Source: Neolewinella persica DSM 23188 (lineage in GTDB: Bacteria > Bacteroidota > Bacteroidia > Chitinophagales > Saprospiraceae). From it: a DNA stretch of 46,926 bases. The notes beneath the pieces are model-generated. The model was not told the DNA's origin and did not search any database. It was given only the letters and a program-made list of their open reading frames with translations. Below, piece by piece: positions 8,205 to 16,346 of the stretch (position 1 is its first letter; each line of letters opens with the position of its first letter). The stretch covers positions 1 through 46,926 of the forward strand of contig NZ_KB890452.1 in assembly GCF_000373105.1 (NCBI RefSeq), given 5' to 3'. A program made the translations under genes and the position numbers.

Positions 8205-8429
8205 ATGCAAAATCCAATCGCCGCCAAACCGCTGTATATCCGTATACCCCTGATCATTCTTAGCTTAGTCAGCACCACACTGATCCTAGATACGGTCTTT
8301 GATTTCCTTCCGGAAGTTTTCGAAAAATTTACCCCCATGGGGTATTTAGGACTGTTTATCTGCAACATATATATGCTATGGATAATGTACCAAGCCAGGC
8401 AGGCAAACGAAAATAAAGTAAGCACTTAA
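8205..8429 (+). CDS. Small two-helix membrane protein, unknown function
   Basis: A 74-residue protein with two predicted membrane segments (about 13-31 and 45-63) and a charged tail (QARQANENKVST). I do not recognise a family. Its TAA stop shares one base with the ATG of the next gene (TAATG at 8427-8431), so the two are translationally coupled and probably co-transcribed with the FKBP-type isomerase. A role in envelope protein handling is only an inference from that coupling. Confidence 0.7.
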   Translation: MQNPIAAKPLYIRIPLIILSLVSTTLILDTVFDFLPEVFEKFTPMGYLGLFICNIYMLWIMYQARQANENKVST

Positions 8430-8926
8430 TGACCATTGACGACCACGCCATTGTTACCCTCACCTACGAAGTCCGCGACGGCGCCCCTGACGGGCCGCTA
8501 CTGGAGCGGATGGACGTTAATTACCCCTTCAAATTCATGTTCGGCGTAGGCAAAATGCTGCCCGCCTGGGAGCGACGCCTCTTCGGCCTGAAGCCAGGTA
8601 CCGGCTTCGCCTTCAAGCTCAGTCCCGAAGATGCTTACGGTGTACCCGGCAAAGAGCACATCCTGAAAATGCCTCTCCACCTCTTCTACAACGAGCGGGA
8701 ACAGATTGAGCCAGACCTCCTGGTAGAAGGCCAATTTGTTACCCTTACCGGTGCCGACGGTAAAGCCGTCCATGCCAAGGTCCTGAAATGGGACGATAAA
8801 GAAGTCACTCTCGATGCCAACCATGCCTTAGCTGGGAAGACACTTTTCTTTTCCGGCGCGGTACTGGAGGTACGACAAGCTTCGGTGGATGAGTTGATCC
8901 AGAAAAGTGTGCTGAACAACAGTTAG
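8429..8926 (+). CDS. SlyD-like FKBP-type peptidyl-prolyl cis-trans isomerase
   Basis: A 165-residue protein with the SlyD arrangement: an FKBP half (VTLTYEVRDG, FMFGVGKMLPAWERRLFGLKPGTGFAFKLSPEDAYG) interrupted by an insert-in-flap chaperone domain (about 75-130) and closed by LAGKTLFFSGAVLEVR. SlyD proteins catalyse proline isomerisation and act as cytoplasmic chaperones. The C-terminal histidine- or cysteine-rich metal tail of E. coli SlyD is absent, so a nickel-delivery role is not supported. It is coupled to the upstream small membrane protein, and its last 4 bp overlap the convergent PepSY gene. Confidence 0.9.
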   Translation: MTIDDHAIVTLTYEVRDGAPDGPLLERMDVNYPFKFMFGVGKMLPAWERRLFGLKPGTGFAFKLSPEDAYGVPGKEHILKMPLHLFYNEREQIEPDLLVEGQFVTLTGADGKAVHAKVLKWDDKEVTLDANHALAGKTLFFSGAVLEVRQASVDELIQKSVLNNS

Positions 8927-9480
8927 GAGCTGGAACGCATCCGCCGAGGTCCATACCACAACCAAAACCCGGTCACCGTGAAAATAATCAGCGCCAAGCC
9001 CATTAGCGAGTTATAGAAAACCTTGAAAAGGCCATTTGGGACCCCGAGCCAGTCATCAATAATGGAGCCGTCGTGGACCTGCTCAATCCAGTCGCTGTGT
9101 CTGCGGCCGACGGATAGTACCTCCCCGGTTGCACCGTCGAGCTGAACTTCCAGTTGCCGATTCTTGAATAGGAATTTAAGGCTACCTTTCTCCGGCCGGG
9201 CGTCAATTCGATCAAGCGCTGACACCTCCCCCGTGCGTTCTTCCAAAGCAGAAGAAGCCAATGCACTCAGCCGATCCAACGGTAACCAATGGGCCATTTC
9301 GGTACTGGTTCCCCGGTAAGTATCGGGCATAATCACCTCTCCACTGTGCTTCTTCCAGCCCAGCAGGATACCCGTTACCGCCATAATAAAAAAGAACACA
9401 AAGAGACTGATCCCGGACAGGCGGTGAAGCTTGCGGGTTACACGTAAAACTTTGGCTTGTTGCTGGCGGCGAGTTGGCAC
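8923..9480 (-). CDS. PepSY-associated membrane protein
   Basis: A 185-residue protein. An N-terminal helix (about 22-43, LSGISLFVFFFIMAVTGILLGW) and a C-terminal helix (about 155-177, ending FWLWYGPRR) bracket an extracytoplasmic PepSY-like region (RIDARPEKGSLKFLFKNRQLEVQLDGATGEVLSVGRR, where the last part is the classic ...v.lD..tGevl... element). RKLHRLSGI and VTGFWLWYGP are typical of PepSY-associated TM proteins, often linked to iron or siderophore reduction; nothing nearby supports that role here. It converges with the FKBP gene with a 4-bp overlap. Confidence 0.85.
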   Translation of the reverse strand: MPTRRQQQAKVLRVTRKLHRLSGISLFVFFFIMAVTGILLGWKKHSGEVIMPDTYRGTSTEMAHWLPLDRLSALASSALEERTGEVSALDRIDARPEKGSLKFLFKNRQLEVQLDGATGEVLSVGRRHSDWIEQVHDGSIIDDWLGVPNGLFKVFYNSLMGLALIIFTVTGFWLWYGPRRMRSSS

Positions 9481-9565
9481 TAGTGGTCCATTTTAGAATT
9501 CTCTGATGGCTAAGTCGCCGTCAGAATGATGGTGGCTATCAGTATTTAATGATGGTCCACCCCTT

Positions 9566-9617
9566 AGGTCGAGGGGGCTATGCCCCGATAAATCTAGTGG
9601 CATAGCCCACTCGATCT
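9566..9617. other. Long hairpin downstream of the M20 dipeptidase gene
   Basis: Left arm 9566-9584 and right arm 9599-9617 are 17/19 complementary (core GGGCTATGCC/GGCATAGCCC) with a 14-nt loop. It lies between the dipeptidase end (9669) and the start of the PepSY gene (9480), both on the minus strand. It has no T-run on the minus strand, so termination is plausible but unproven. Confidence 0.5.
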
Positions 9618-9668
9618 GAACGAAAAAGCGTGCTGTATTTTTGGTGACGAAACTTAAATTACGTGGTA

Positions 9669-11060
9669 CTAAGCCTGGATTTTCATTTCCGCGTACTTAG
9701 CAAAGAAACGGGGAACGGTGTCAATTCCCTTGTTGAAGTTCCACACACCGAAGTGCTCGTTCGGGCTGTGCAGTCCGTCGGTATCAAAACCGAAGCCCAT
9801 CAGGATAGATTCAATGCCCAGCACCTCCTTAAAATTGGCAATGATCGGAATAGAACCACCTTCGTACATTGGCACTGGCACCTTGCCGAAAGCCTCTTCC
9901 ATTGCCGCCGATGCAGCCTTGTACTCCGGCGTATCGGTTGGGGTCACGTAGGGGTTACCGCCGTGATGGGGATGTACTTCCACCTTCACGCTATCGGGTG
10001 CGATGGACTTGAAGTGCGCCGTGAACAGGTCCGTGATCTTGTGGTAGTTCTGCTTACTGACCAGCCGCATGCTGATCTTGGCGTTGGCTACGGCCGGAAT
10101 GATCGTCTTAGAACCTTCCTCCATAAATCCACCCCATATACCGTTGCAGTCGAGGGTAGGCAGGATACCCGTCCGCTCGTAGGTATGGAAACCTTCTTCG
10201 CCTTCCAGACCGAATACGCCGGGGCTGTCCATGTATTCTTCCGCATCAAACGGTGCATTGCGCATCATATCGCGTTCTTCCTCGGAGGGGAAGTGTACGT
10301 CGTCGTAAAATCCGGGAATGGTAATGTGCTTCTTCTCGTCCTTCAGGGAAGCGATCATCTCACAGAGCGTATTGATTGGGTTGGCTACGGCACCGCCGAA
10401 AAGGCCGGAGTGCATGTCTGCCCTGGCGCTGGTCACCTTAACGTCGAGGTAAGTAAGACCTCGTAAGCCCACCGTGATACTAGGTACTTTCTTACCAATC
10501 AGGCTGGTATCGGACACCAGAATCACATCAGCCGCAAGCATGTCCTTATACTTACGGATAAACGGATCAAGGTTGGGGCTGCCGACTTCCTCTTCGCCCT
10601 CAATCATGAATTTGACGTTACAGGGCAACGTGTTCGTTTGGATCATGGCTTCCACGGCTTTGACGTGGATGAACATCTGACCTTTATCGTCCGTAGCCCC
10701 TCTGGCAAAAATGGCGCCGTCCGGATGACGATCCGTTTTCCGGATCTCGGGCTCAAAGGGGCCACTTTTCCACTCATTGAGCGGAGCGGCTGGCTGCACA
10801 TCGTAATGACCATACACCAATATCGTCGGCAGGGCCGGGTCGATCATTTTGTCGGCATACACAATCGGGTGCCCGTCCGTAGGGTAAAGGCTGACGTTCT
10901 CCAGTCCGGCTTTCGCCATATAGGTCTGCAGTAGTACGGCACAGGCGTGCGTATCATCGTCGTGCTTTTTATCTGTACTTACGCTGGGGATGCGCAGCAT
11001 CCGGAAGAGTTCTTCAAGGTATCGTTCCCGGTTGGCGTCGATGTAGTTCTGAGTGGTCAT
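9669..11060 (-). CDS. M20-family dipeptidase
   Basis: A 463-residue zinc peptidase of the M20 family, close to the carnosinase/CNDP-type dipeptidases in length. Metal ligands are visible as H85 and D87 (YGHYDVQP), D124 (RGATDDKGQ) and the glutamate pair at 157-158 (MIEGEEEVGS) that supplies the general base and a ligand. The dimerisation lid occupies about 205-330. SIPIIANFKEVLG and GLHSPNEHF match the C-terminal catalytic lobe, the latter supplying the last histidine ligand. Cytoplasmic (no signal peptide); it should hydrolyse dipeptides or related amides. It is monocistronic as far as can be seen. Confidence 0.93.
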   Translation of the reverse strand: MTTQNYIDANRERYLEELFRMLRIPSVSTDKKHDDDTHACAVLLQTYMAKAGLENVSLYPTDGHPIVYADKMIDPALPTILVYGHYDVQPAAPLNEWKSGPFEPEIRKTDRHPDGAIFARGATDDKGQMFIHVKAVEAMIQTNTLPCNVKFMIEGEEEVGSPNLDPFIRKYKDMLAADVILVSDTSLIGKKVPSITVGLRGLTYLDVKVTSARADMHSGLFGGAVANPINTLCEMIASLKDEKKHITIPGFYDDVHFPSEEERDMMRNAPFDAEEYMDSPGVFGLEGEEGFHTYERTGILPTLDCNGIWGGFMEEGSKTIIPAVANAKISMRLVSKQNYHKITDLFTAHFKSIAPDSVKVEVHPHHGGNPYVTPTDTPEYKAASAAMEEAFGKVPVPMYEGGSIPIIANFKEVLGIESILMGFGFDTDGLHSPNEHFGVWNFNKGIDTVPRFFAKYAEMKIQA

Positions 11061-11099
11061 TTTGGTCTGGCTTTATTTGGATGGCGAAGATAAGCGCGA

Positions 11100-11230
11100 G
11101 TTGTCGGGTTATCAAGTTGTCCGGGTTATCGGAATGTCAAGTTGTCAAATCACGTTGTCGGGTTATCAGGGTTTTCAGGGTGTCGACAAGTCCCCCCGCG
11201 AAAATTTGAGCCCCTTGATAACCCGACAAC
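11100..11230. repeat. Cluster of GTTGTCGGGTTATCA words, direct and inverted
   Basis: The word GTTGTCGGGTTATCAAG at 11100-11116 recurs as a 15-base match at 11154-11168, in degenerate form at 11115-11131, and as an exact 17-base inverted copy (CTTGATAACCCGACAAC) at 11214-11230. It fills the gap between the dipeptidase start and the end of the T9SS protein gene, both on the minus strand. The outer inverted pair could fold into a transcript hairpin. Confidence 0.7.
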
Positions 11231-11244
11231 CCGATATCCTGTCT

Positions 11245-12582
11245 TTACCGAACCAGCACACGCCGTACTGTCTGTTCTCCGCCCGGGGCAGACAACTGCA
11301 GCAAATACATCCCCGCCGGAAGGCCGGCAATATTGAAGTCCTGACGGCCAGCGTTAAGGACAAAAGTGGAGATTTTCCGACCCACCGTATTGATCAGGGT
11401 AGCCTCCCCCCCCTGGTATTGACCCGGAACGGAAAGGTTAACCCGGTCACCGGCAACGGGCTGGGGCCAAATGCGGACGGACGCCTGTAGGGCCGGCACC
11501 GGAATGATGTTGGAATATTGGTAGCTGGCGTCGGCATCCGTTTGCCGGAGGCGGTAGCTCAGGTCAACCACGGGCGCATCGAGGTCGGTAAAGGTGTAAA
11601 TAGCTCCGTCGGGGCGGTTCTGCGCGGAGACCGTTGCCCGGTCCATCCAGGTACGGCCCTGGTCAACACTGCATTCTACGGTAAAGAAGCCAGCCTGGTC
11701 TTCGGTAGCCGTTGACCAGGTGAGATCGACAACGTCGGCTTTTTGCCGCTGGCCCGTAAAGGAGGTGTAAGTGACCGGCAACACGGAGCTGGTGGTATAG
11801 CTGAAGTTGGCACCGCCATTGGTATCGGCGTTGATGGTACGGTAGTCAGCATCGGAGCCATCAGTGGCAGGTGCTACAGCATCGCCGGAAGTAAAGACGT
11901 AGTACGTTACAGTCGTACCATCGGGTTGCCCGGGGATGGTCGCGAATGGCGTACAATTACCTCCCACACATAGGACAGTCATTGGAATTACCGTGGACGT
12001 AGCAAAACCATTGGTGGTGTACCGAAGGTAAACCCCTTGCCCCGTTGGCACATTGATATCGGCCAGAGAAGCAACCTCAATGTCCATATCTGCGGGAACT
12101 TCTCCCGTACCATTGACGGAGGGCATTTGTTGGGTCAGGATGATGGAGGCTATCGCCCCTTCAATACGGAAATAGATAAATTCCATAGTTCCCGTTGGGG
12201 AGGGCGTTTTGAACACGTAGTTATCGGTCGTATTCGGCACGTTAATGAAGAAGGCTTTGTCACAATTGCCAAAGCTGACGACACCGTTGTGCACGTCGCC
12301 AGATAACGCGGTGACGTCCTGATCGTTGGCCGGGCAGGACGCTTGCGGGGCAAATTCGGAATTGTCGCCACTCCAGGCCCGGACCATGCGAAAGTACTGA
12401 TCGCCGGTCCCAGTACTTTGGGTGATCAGGATACGGCTGCCGCCGAAAGAATCGTCGAAAAAACCTATATCGGCAGGATTAGAAAACCCGTTTGCGAAGC
12501 CTTGACCAATGATGCCGTTCTGGGCAAAAGCAGGAAGGGTAAGCCCCATCAGGAGCAGTACCAGGAGGTAAATTTTTTGCAT
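11245..12582 (-). CDS. Secreted protein with T9SS sorting domain
   Basis: A 445-residue protein with signal peptide (MQKIYLLVLLLMGLTLPAFAQ). The N-terminal 240 residues include paired cysteines (SCPANDQD, FGNCDK, VLCVGGNCTPF) and repeated Thr/Gly-rich beta segments of unknown family. About 270-355 is a fibronectin-III-like module (VLPVTYTSFTGQRQKADVVDLTWSTATE, SYRLRQTDADASYQYSN). The last 75 residues form a type A T9SS C-terminal sorting domain (WPQPVAGDRVNLSV, PAGMYLLQLSAPGG, RRVLVR). The protein should be exported across the outer membrane and anchored at the surface or released. It is divergent from the amylase and shares its leader sequence. Confidence 0.85.
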   Translation of the reverse strand: MQKIYLLVLLLMGLTLPAFAQNGIIGQGFANGFSNPADIGFFDDSFGGSRILITQSTGTGDQYFRMVRAWSGDNSEFAPQASCPANDQDVTALSGDVHNGVVSFGNCDKAFFINVPNTTDNYVFKTPSPTGTMEFIYFRIEGAIASIILTQQMPSVNGTGEVPADMDIEVASLADINVPTGQGVYLRYTTNGFATSTVIPMTVLCVGGNCTPFATIPGQPDGTTVTYYVFTSGDAVAPATDGSDADYRTINADTNGGANFSYTTSSVLPVTYTSFTGQRQKADVVDLTWSTATEDQAGFFTVECSVDQGRTWMDRATVSAQNRPDGAIYTFTDLDAPVVDLSYRLRQTDADASYQYSNIIPVPALQASVRIWPQPVAGDRVNLSVPGQYQGGEATLINTVGRKISTFVLNAGRQDFNIAGLPAGMYLLQLSAPGGEQTVRRVLVR

Positions 12583-12622
12583 GTTACTTTTCGAGTTAAG
12601 TAGGTTAAACGATGGTAAGATA
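12580..12622 (-). promoter_or_regulatory. Promoter and leader shared with the divergent amylase gene
   Basis: On the minus strand a TATCTTAC box (12622-12615) is followed after 32 nt by the ATG at 12582. The 22 bases at 12573-12594, covering the first codons and leader (core GAAAAGTAACATGCA), are an exact inverted copy of 12784-12805 in the amylase leader. The box and the CCTAC motif before it are also shared, with a 4-nt length difference. Confidence 0.65.
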
Positions 12623-12640
12623 CTAAGATGCGGCAGTTCA

Positions 12641-12757
12641 GGCGCGAACGCAGGTGCAAAATAAGAAGGAAGAGCAATGAGTCAGGGCCTGAGGTATTAT
12701 GATATAAGGCCCTATGCTTGCTCGTCCCAACCTTCCCCCCGCACCCGCGTCCGCGCC
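12641..12757. repeat. REP-like palindromic pair in the divergent intergenic region
   Basis: Left half GGCGCGAACGCAGGTGCA at 12641-12658 and right half CGCACCCGCGTCCGCGCC at 12740-12757 face each other across 81 bp. The right half ends one base before the amylase -7 box, so the repeat occupies the -35 region of that promoter; the left half stands 18 bp beyond the -7 box of the divergent T9SS gene. Confidence 0.8.
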
Positions 12758-12758
12758 G

Positions 12759-12805
12759 TATCTTAAGCCCTTTATTTACCTACTCGAAAAGTAACATGCA
12801 AAAAA
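12759..12805 (+). promoter_or_regulatory. Promoter and leader of the amylase gene, duplicated from its neighbour
   Basis: TATCTTAA at 12759-12766 is a plausible -7 box, 29 nt before the ATG at 12796. The leader then matches the inverted one of the T9SS gene (ATTTACCTAC, then the 22 bases at 12784-12805). Sequence beyond the sixth A after the start codon region is unrelated. Confidence 0.65.
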
Positions 12806-15288
12806 CAATTTTCGCCCTCTTGCTGCTGATCAGCGGCCTTACCCTGTCCGCCCAGGATTTCATGCTGCAGGGCTGGTACTGGGACTATGACAAAGATGGC
12901 TGCAACGGCTACGCCGGTCAAAACTGGGCAACCCGACTTAACGCAGACGTAACGACCCTGGCCAACGCTGGCTTCACCTTCGCCTGGCTGCCGCCCGCCA
13001 GCCGGGCCAGCTTCGGCAAGTGCTCCAACGGCTACGATCCTCAGGACCTTTATGACCTGGGGGATGACATCGACCCGACCGAAGCCGGACAGGAACGGAC
13101 CGGCTTCGGCACCCGCGCTGAAGTAGATGTACTGATCGCCAACCTGACCGCAAACGGCATAGCTCCGGTCGCCGACGTTGTCTACAACCACCGGGATGGC
13201 GGCGCAGCCGAAGACAATCCAGCCGTAAAGGCTTACGTAGAAACCCACTTCAATGGCAATGGTAAACAACCTTTTCCCTCAGATCGGTACCGCAACCGCC
13301 TCCCCCTCGGCGGCACCTACGGCGCCGGAGATTACTTCATTAAACTCAGCTCTAAAACCCAAAGCTTCGGGGCCAACCAATACAAATTTTACGCTACGGT
13401 AGCCAGCATGGATAAGCCCTTTGCAGGTGCGGTCAATGAAAGCGAGCCCAACGGAGGCGGAGATTGTGGGCAGCCTTTCAATACCGTCTTACTCGACCAG
13501 GATATGGTTGGGACGCTGTTCGACTTCAGTGGCTGCTACACCGATGAGTTCAGGCTGACCATTTCAGCAGCAGATTTTGATCCCGCCGGAGATGACCTGA
13601 TCATTACCATGGTCAACGTCAGCGGCGGCTACTCCGATCACCGGATCTACGACATCTACTATGCACCGGAGGACGGGGCTCCGGGCTTCAATATTCCGCT
13701 GGCCGATCTCCGTTACCAGACCTTTACCGATTTCACCACCCTGCCCAGCGGGCAGGGCGGCATGAACTTCGAAAACTTCCGGCCAAATTCCACCAATACC
13801 AGTACCACCTTTATGGCCGGTGATTTCGACAGCCCGCTTTTCTTTTACGACGTCGTCCAGGCCGAAACCAGCACCGCAACGGTCTATAATGACTGGACCC
13901 ACTGGTTGCTCAACGACGTTGGATTCGGCGGCCTGCGCATGGATGCCATCAAGCATTTCCCTCCAGGTTTTGTTGCTCAGTTACTGGATGATCTGGCGGA
14001 ACGTGGCCATAATCCCGGGATGGTGGTCGGCGAGTTCTTTGACAGCAACCCCACCCTGCTCAAAGATTGGGTGGATGCCGTAAACGCCGACATAACTGCC
14101 AGCACCAGCCTGGTACGAATTTTCGACTTCTCCCTCCGCAATGCCCTCAAGGAAGCCTGCGACAATGGCTTCTACGACCTGAGGGAAGTATACAACAGCT
14201 CACTCTACGACAATGGGCTTTCGGGCTTCAACGTCGTTACTTTTTTGAACAACCACGATTTCCGTGGCCCCGGTGAACCCATTCAAAACAACCCTATTTT
14301 GGGGTACGCCTACCTCCTGACCAATAACCAGTTGGGCGTGCCCACCGTGTTTTACCCTGAATTTGCTGGAGTAACCATCCCCAATGCCCCAACCTTCGAT
14401 CTCTCAACAGAAATCGCCGAACTGATCCAAATACACAAGGACCACATCTTTGGAGCTGGAACCGTGGAGTATCTCAATAGATTTGGCACACCGCGTGCGG
14501 CGAATTACCAGCAGAGTAACGCCAGCGAAGCGCTGATATATCAGATCAGCGGTGGCCCCGGCCTCGGTGAAGTAATCGTGGCCATCAACTTCGGAGACGG
14601 GACGCTGAAGGTCGATCAGGAGATCGCCGTACCAGTCGCAAGCAGTGCTAATGGTTTGTCTTTTACGGAGTTGACCGGCAATGCCTTCAATACTACTACG
14701 TCTACCGACGGTAGTAACCGGATTTTGATCGACGTGCCGGCAAAATCATACGCCGTTTACGTGGCTACCGCCTTGCTGCCGGTGGAATTGGCTGACTTTA
14801 GGGCCAGCCTGGACGAAAAGGGACGGGTAAACCTGAAATGGGAAACGGTTACCGAAGAAGCACTTGACCTCTTTGTGGTGGAAGCAAGTGACAACGGGGT
14901 CGGTTTTTCGGAAGTAGCGCGCGTAGCACCTGAACAGGCTGCTTCCTTGTACCAAGCGGTGGATGATCGGCCATGGATGGGTAACTTACGCTATTACCGA
15001 CTGAAGACACTTTCATTGGATGGCACCGTACAACGCAGCGTGGTTCGACGGATAAAGTACGCCCCAGGACAAACGCTGACCGCCAGTCCGAATCCGGCAG
15101 AAGATGAGGTAATCATCAGTGGAATAAGTTCCGGGCAAAGCTGGGCTTTATTGGCGGCCAATGGCCGGCAGGTAGCCGTAACCGGGCGGGAAACGGCCAG
15201 GGGGTTCACCCTTGACCTGCGTCATGTTTCGCCTGGCCTGTACTTATTCCGGTCAGGAGGTGAGGTAGTAAAAGTGATCGTTCGGTAG
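12796..15288 (+). CDS. Secreted GH13 alpha-amylase with T9SS sorting domain
   Basis: An 830-residue protein: signal peptide (MQKTIFALLLLISGLTLSAQ), GH13 catalytic barrel, C-terminal module and T9SS domain. The four GH13 regions are present: DVVYNH (127-132), GLRMDAIKH with nucleophile D383, GEFF with acid/base E413, and FLNNHD with D488. It should hydrolyse alpha-1,4-glucan outside the cell. Regions I and II are about 250 residues apart, much more than usual: residues about 205-300 hold an inserted beta-rich segment with C224 and C247 (GDCGQPFN, FSGCYTDEFRLTISAADF). Residues about 655-760 resemble a fibronectin-like linker and the last 70 a type A T9SS domain (ASPNPAEDEVIISG, SPGLYLFRSGGEVVKVIVR). 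The start follows the shared leader. Confidence 0.93.
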   Translation: MQKTIFALLLLISGLTLSAQDFMLQGWYWDYDKDGCNGYAGQNWATRLNADVTTLANAGFTFAWLPPASRASFGKCSNGYDPQDLYDLGDDIDPTEAGQERTGFGTRAEVDVLIANLTANGIAPVADVVYNHRDGGAAEDNPAVKAYVETHFNGNGKQPFPSDRYRNRLPLGGTYGAGDYFIKLSSKTQSFGANQYKFYATVASMDKPFAGAVNESEPNGGGDCGQPFNTVLLDQDMVGTLFDFSGCYTDEFRLTISAADFDPAGDDLIITMVNVSGGYSDHRIYDIYYAPEDGAPGFNIPLADLRYQTFTDFTTLPSGQGGMNFENFRPNSTNTSTTFMAGDFDSPLFFYDVVQAETSTATVYNDWTHWLLNDVGFGGLRMDAIKHFPPGFVAQLLDDLAERGHNPGMVVGEFFDSNPTLLKDWVDAVNADITASTSLVRIFDFSLRNALKEACDNGFYDLREVYNSSLYDNGLSGFNVVTFLNNHDFRGPGEPIQNNPILGYAYLLTNNQLGVPTVFYPEFAGVTIPNAPTFDLSTEIAELIQIHKDHIFGAGTVEYLNRFGTPRAANYQQSNASEALIYQISGGPGLGEVIVAINFGDGTLKVDQEIAVPVASSANGLSFTELTGNAFNTTTSTDGSNRILIDVPAKSYAVYVATALLPVELADFRASLDEKGRVNLKWETVTEEALDLFVVEASDNGVGFSEVARVAPEQAASLYQAVDDRPWMGNLRYYRLKTLSLDGTVQRSVVRRIKYAPGQTLTASPNPAEDEVIISGISSGQSWALLAANGRQVAVTGRETARGFTLDLRHVSPGLYLFRSGGEVVKVIVR

Positions 15289-15315
15289 CATCCTACTTGA
15301 CTCTTTGACTGATCA

Positions 15316-15334
15316 GGCGCGGCCGCAGGTGCAA
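15316..15334 (-). repeat. REP-like element, left half
   Basis: GGCGCGGCCGCAGGTGCAA, exact consensus, followed by a purine-rich tail (CAAAAAGTAAAGGAGCAAAG) that is the reverse complement of the pyrimidine stretch before right halves. It lies between the amylase and the outer-membrane barrel gene, both on the plus strand. Confidence 0.8.
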
Positions 15335-15521
15335 CAAAAAGTAAAGGAGCAAAGAGGTAAAACTCTTTATCGGTGAGGAATCTATCCGCGTAACAACCTT
15401 ACGTGTGAGAACATTAAGTTTACGATAACACCGGCCTTAACGGGTTTTAACGGGTCACGGGCAATTCGGCCCTGATCTTTGTCGCTACTTATCCTAGACT
15501 TACCCCATATCCCTTTCAGAC

Positions 15522-16157
15522 ATGACACGTAATTTCTTTTTCCTCCTGCTCGGTCTTCTTTTCGTTTCCACCACCGCCACCGCTCAGGTGGAGTTCGGAC
15601 TTAAAGCTGGCCTGGCCACCGAATCACTTCAGGGCGAACGATTTGATTTCACCGAATCCGGCCGAGAAAGCCTGAGCCTGGCACTTTCGGAAGGCAACTA
15701 CGGTTTCCAGTTCGGTGCCCTCTTACGCATCCCGCTCTCTGATCGTTTCGACATTCAAACGGAATTGACCCTGAACAGTACCTCTGCTGAATTCCGTTTC
15801 GACGATCCCGAGTCGCAAAACTCTCAGGTTTTCCGGGAACGCTACAACGACGTCAACATTCCCATACTCGCAAGCTGGAAGCTTGCCTTCCTCCGCTTGA
15901 ACGCCGGTCCGGTGGGTCACTTATTCGTATCCAGCACCAGCGACCTGATGGATGTCGATGGCCGGGATCGCACCTTTGACTCCTTCAACCTGGGCTACAC
16001 GCTGGGCGGAGCGGTAGACATCGGCCCCATCACCGTAGATGTGCGCTACGACGGCAACTTCAGCCGCTACGGCGAAGACTTCGCCGTAGCCGGAGAAACC
16101 TTCCGGGTAGATCAGGCACCAAAGCGTTGGGTAGGCTCCATTGCTTACCGGTTCTAA
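15522..16157 (+). CDS. Outer-membrane beta-barrel protein (porin/PorT-like family)
   Basis: A 211-residue protein with signal peptide (MTRNFFFLLLGLLFVSTTATAQ), followed by alternating amphipathic strands from VEFGLKAGLATESL to the C-terminal VGSIAYRF, whose final aromatic residue is typical of barrels. Strand motifs such as YGFQFGALLRIPLSDRFDIQTELTLNS, LRLNAGPVGHLF and YTLGGAVDIGPITVDVRYDGNFS fit the eight-stranded outer-membrane beta-barrel family common in Bacteroidota. Function is not specific: possibly a structural or small-molecule barrel. A GATCTTTG box at 15474-15481 is a possible -7 element. A strong terminator follows. Confidence 0.85.
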   Translation: MTRNFFFLLLGLLFVSTTATAQVEFGLKAGLATESLQGERFDFTESGRESLSLALSEGNYGFQFGALLRIPLSDRFDIQTELTLNSTSAEFRFDDPESQNSQVFRERYNDVNIPILASWKLAFLRLNAGPVGHLFVSSTSDLMDVDGRDRTFDSFNLGYTLGGAVDIGPITVDVRYDGNFSRYGEDFAVAGETFRVDQAPKRWVGSIAYRF

Positions 16158-16186
16158 TATGCGTCAACTGTTCACCGCAGTCATGA

Positions 16187-16220
16187 AACGCGGCACCCTT
16201 GCAGGGTGCCGCGTTTTTTT
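16187..16220 (+). terminator. Rho-independent terminator of the outer-membrane barrel gene
   Basis: A 13-bp stem (core CGCGGCACCCT 16189-16199 / AGGGTGCCGCG 16203-16213) with a 3-nt loop, followed by seven T residues. It begins 30 bp after the stop codon. Confidence 0.93.
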
Positions 16221-16346
16221 GTTTCGGCTATTTGCAATAGCTACCGGACGTATGCAGTACAAGTTTAACCTCGATGCTAACTCAGAAGCCGTCAGACGTA
16301 GGGTGAAGACCAAAACATTCTTTACTTTCAGCACACCAAACTTCTT

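Noticed and set aside
9663..10466. 267-codon open frame on the plus strand
   Set aside because: It lies wholly antisense to the M20 dipeptidase, whose metal ligands and length are intact; the translation has no domain features.
11100..11230. CRISPR-like array
   Set aside because: Repeat words are 15-17 bases with irregular spacing and one inverted copy, no uniform spacers and no cas genes anywhere in the window.
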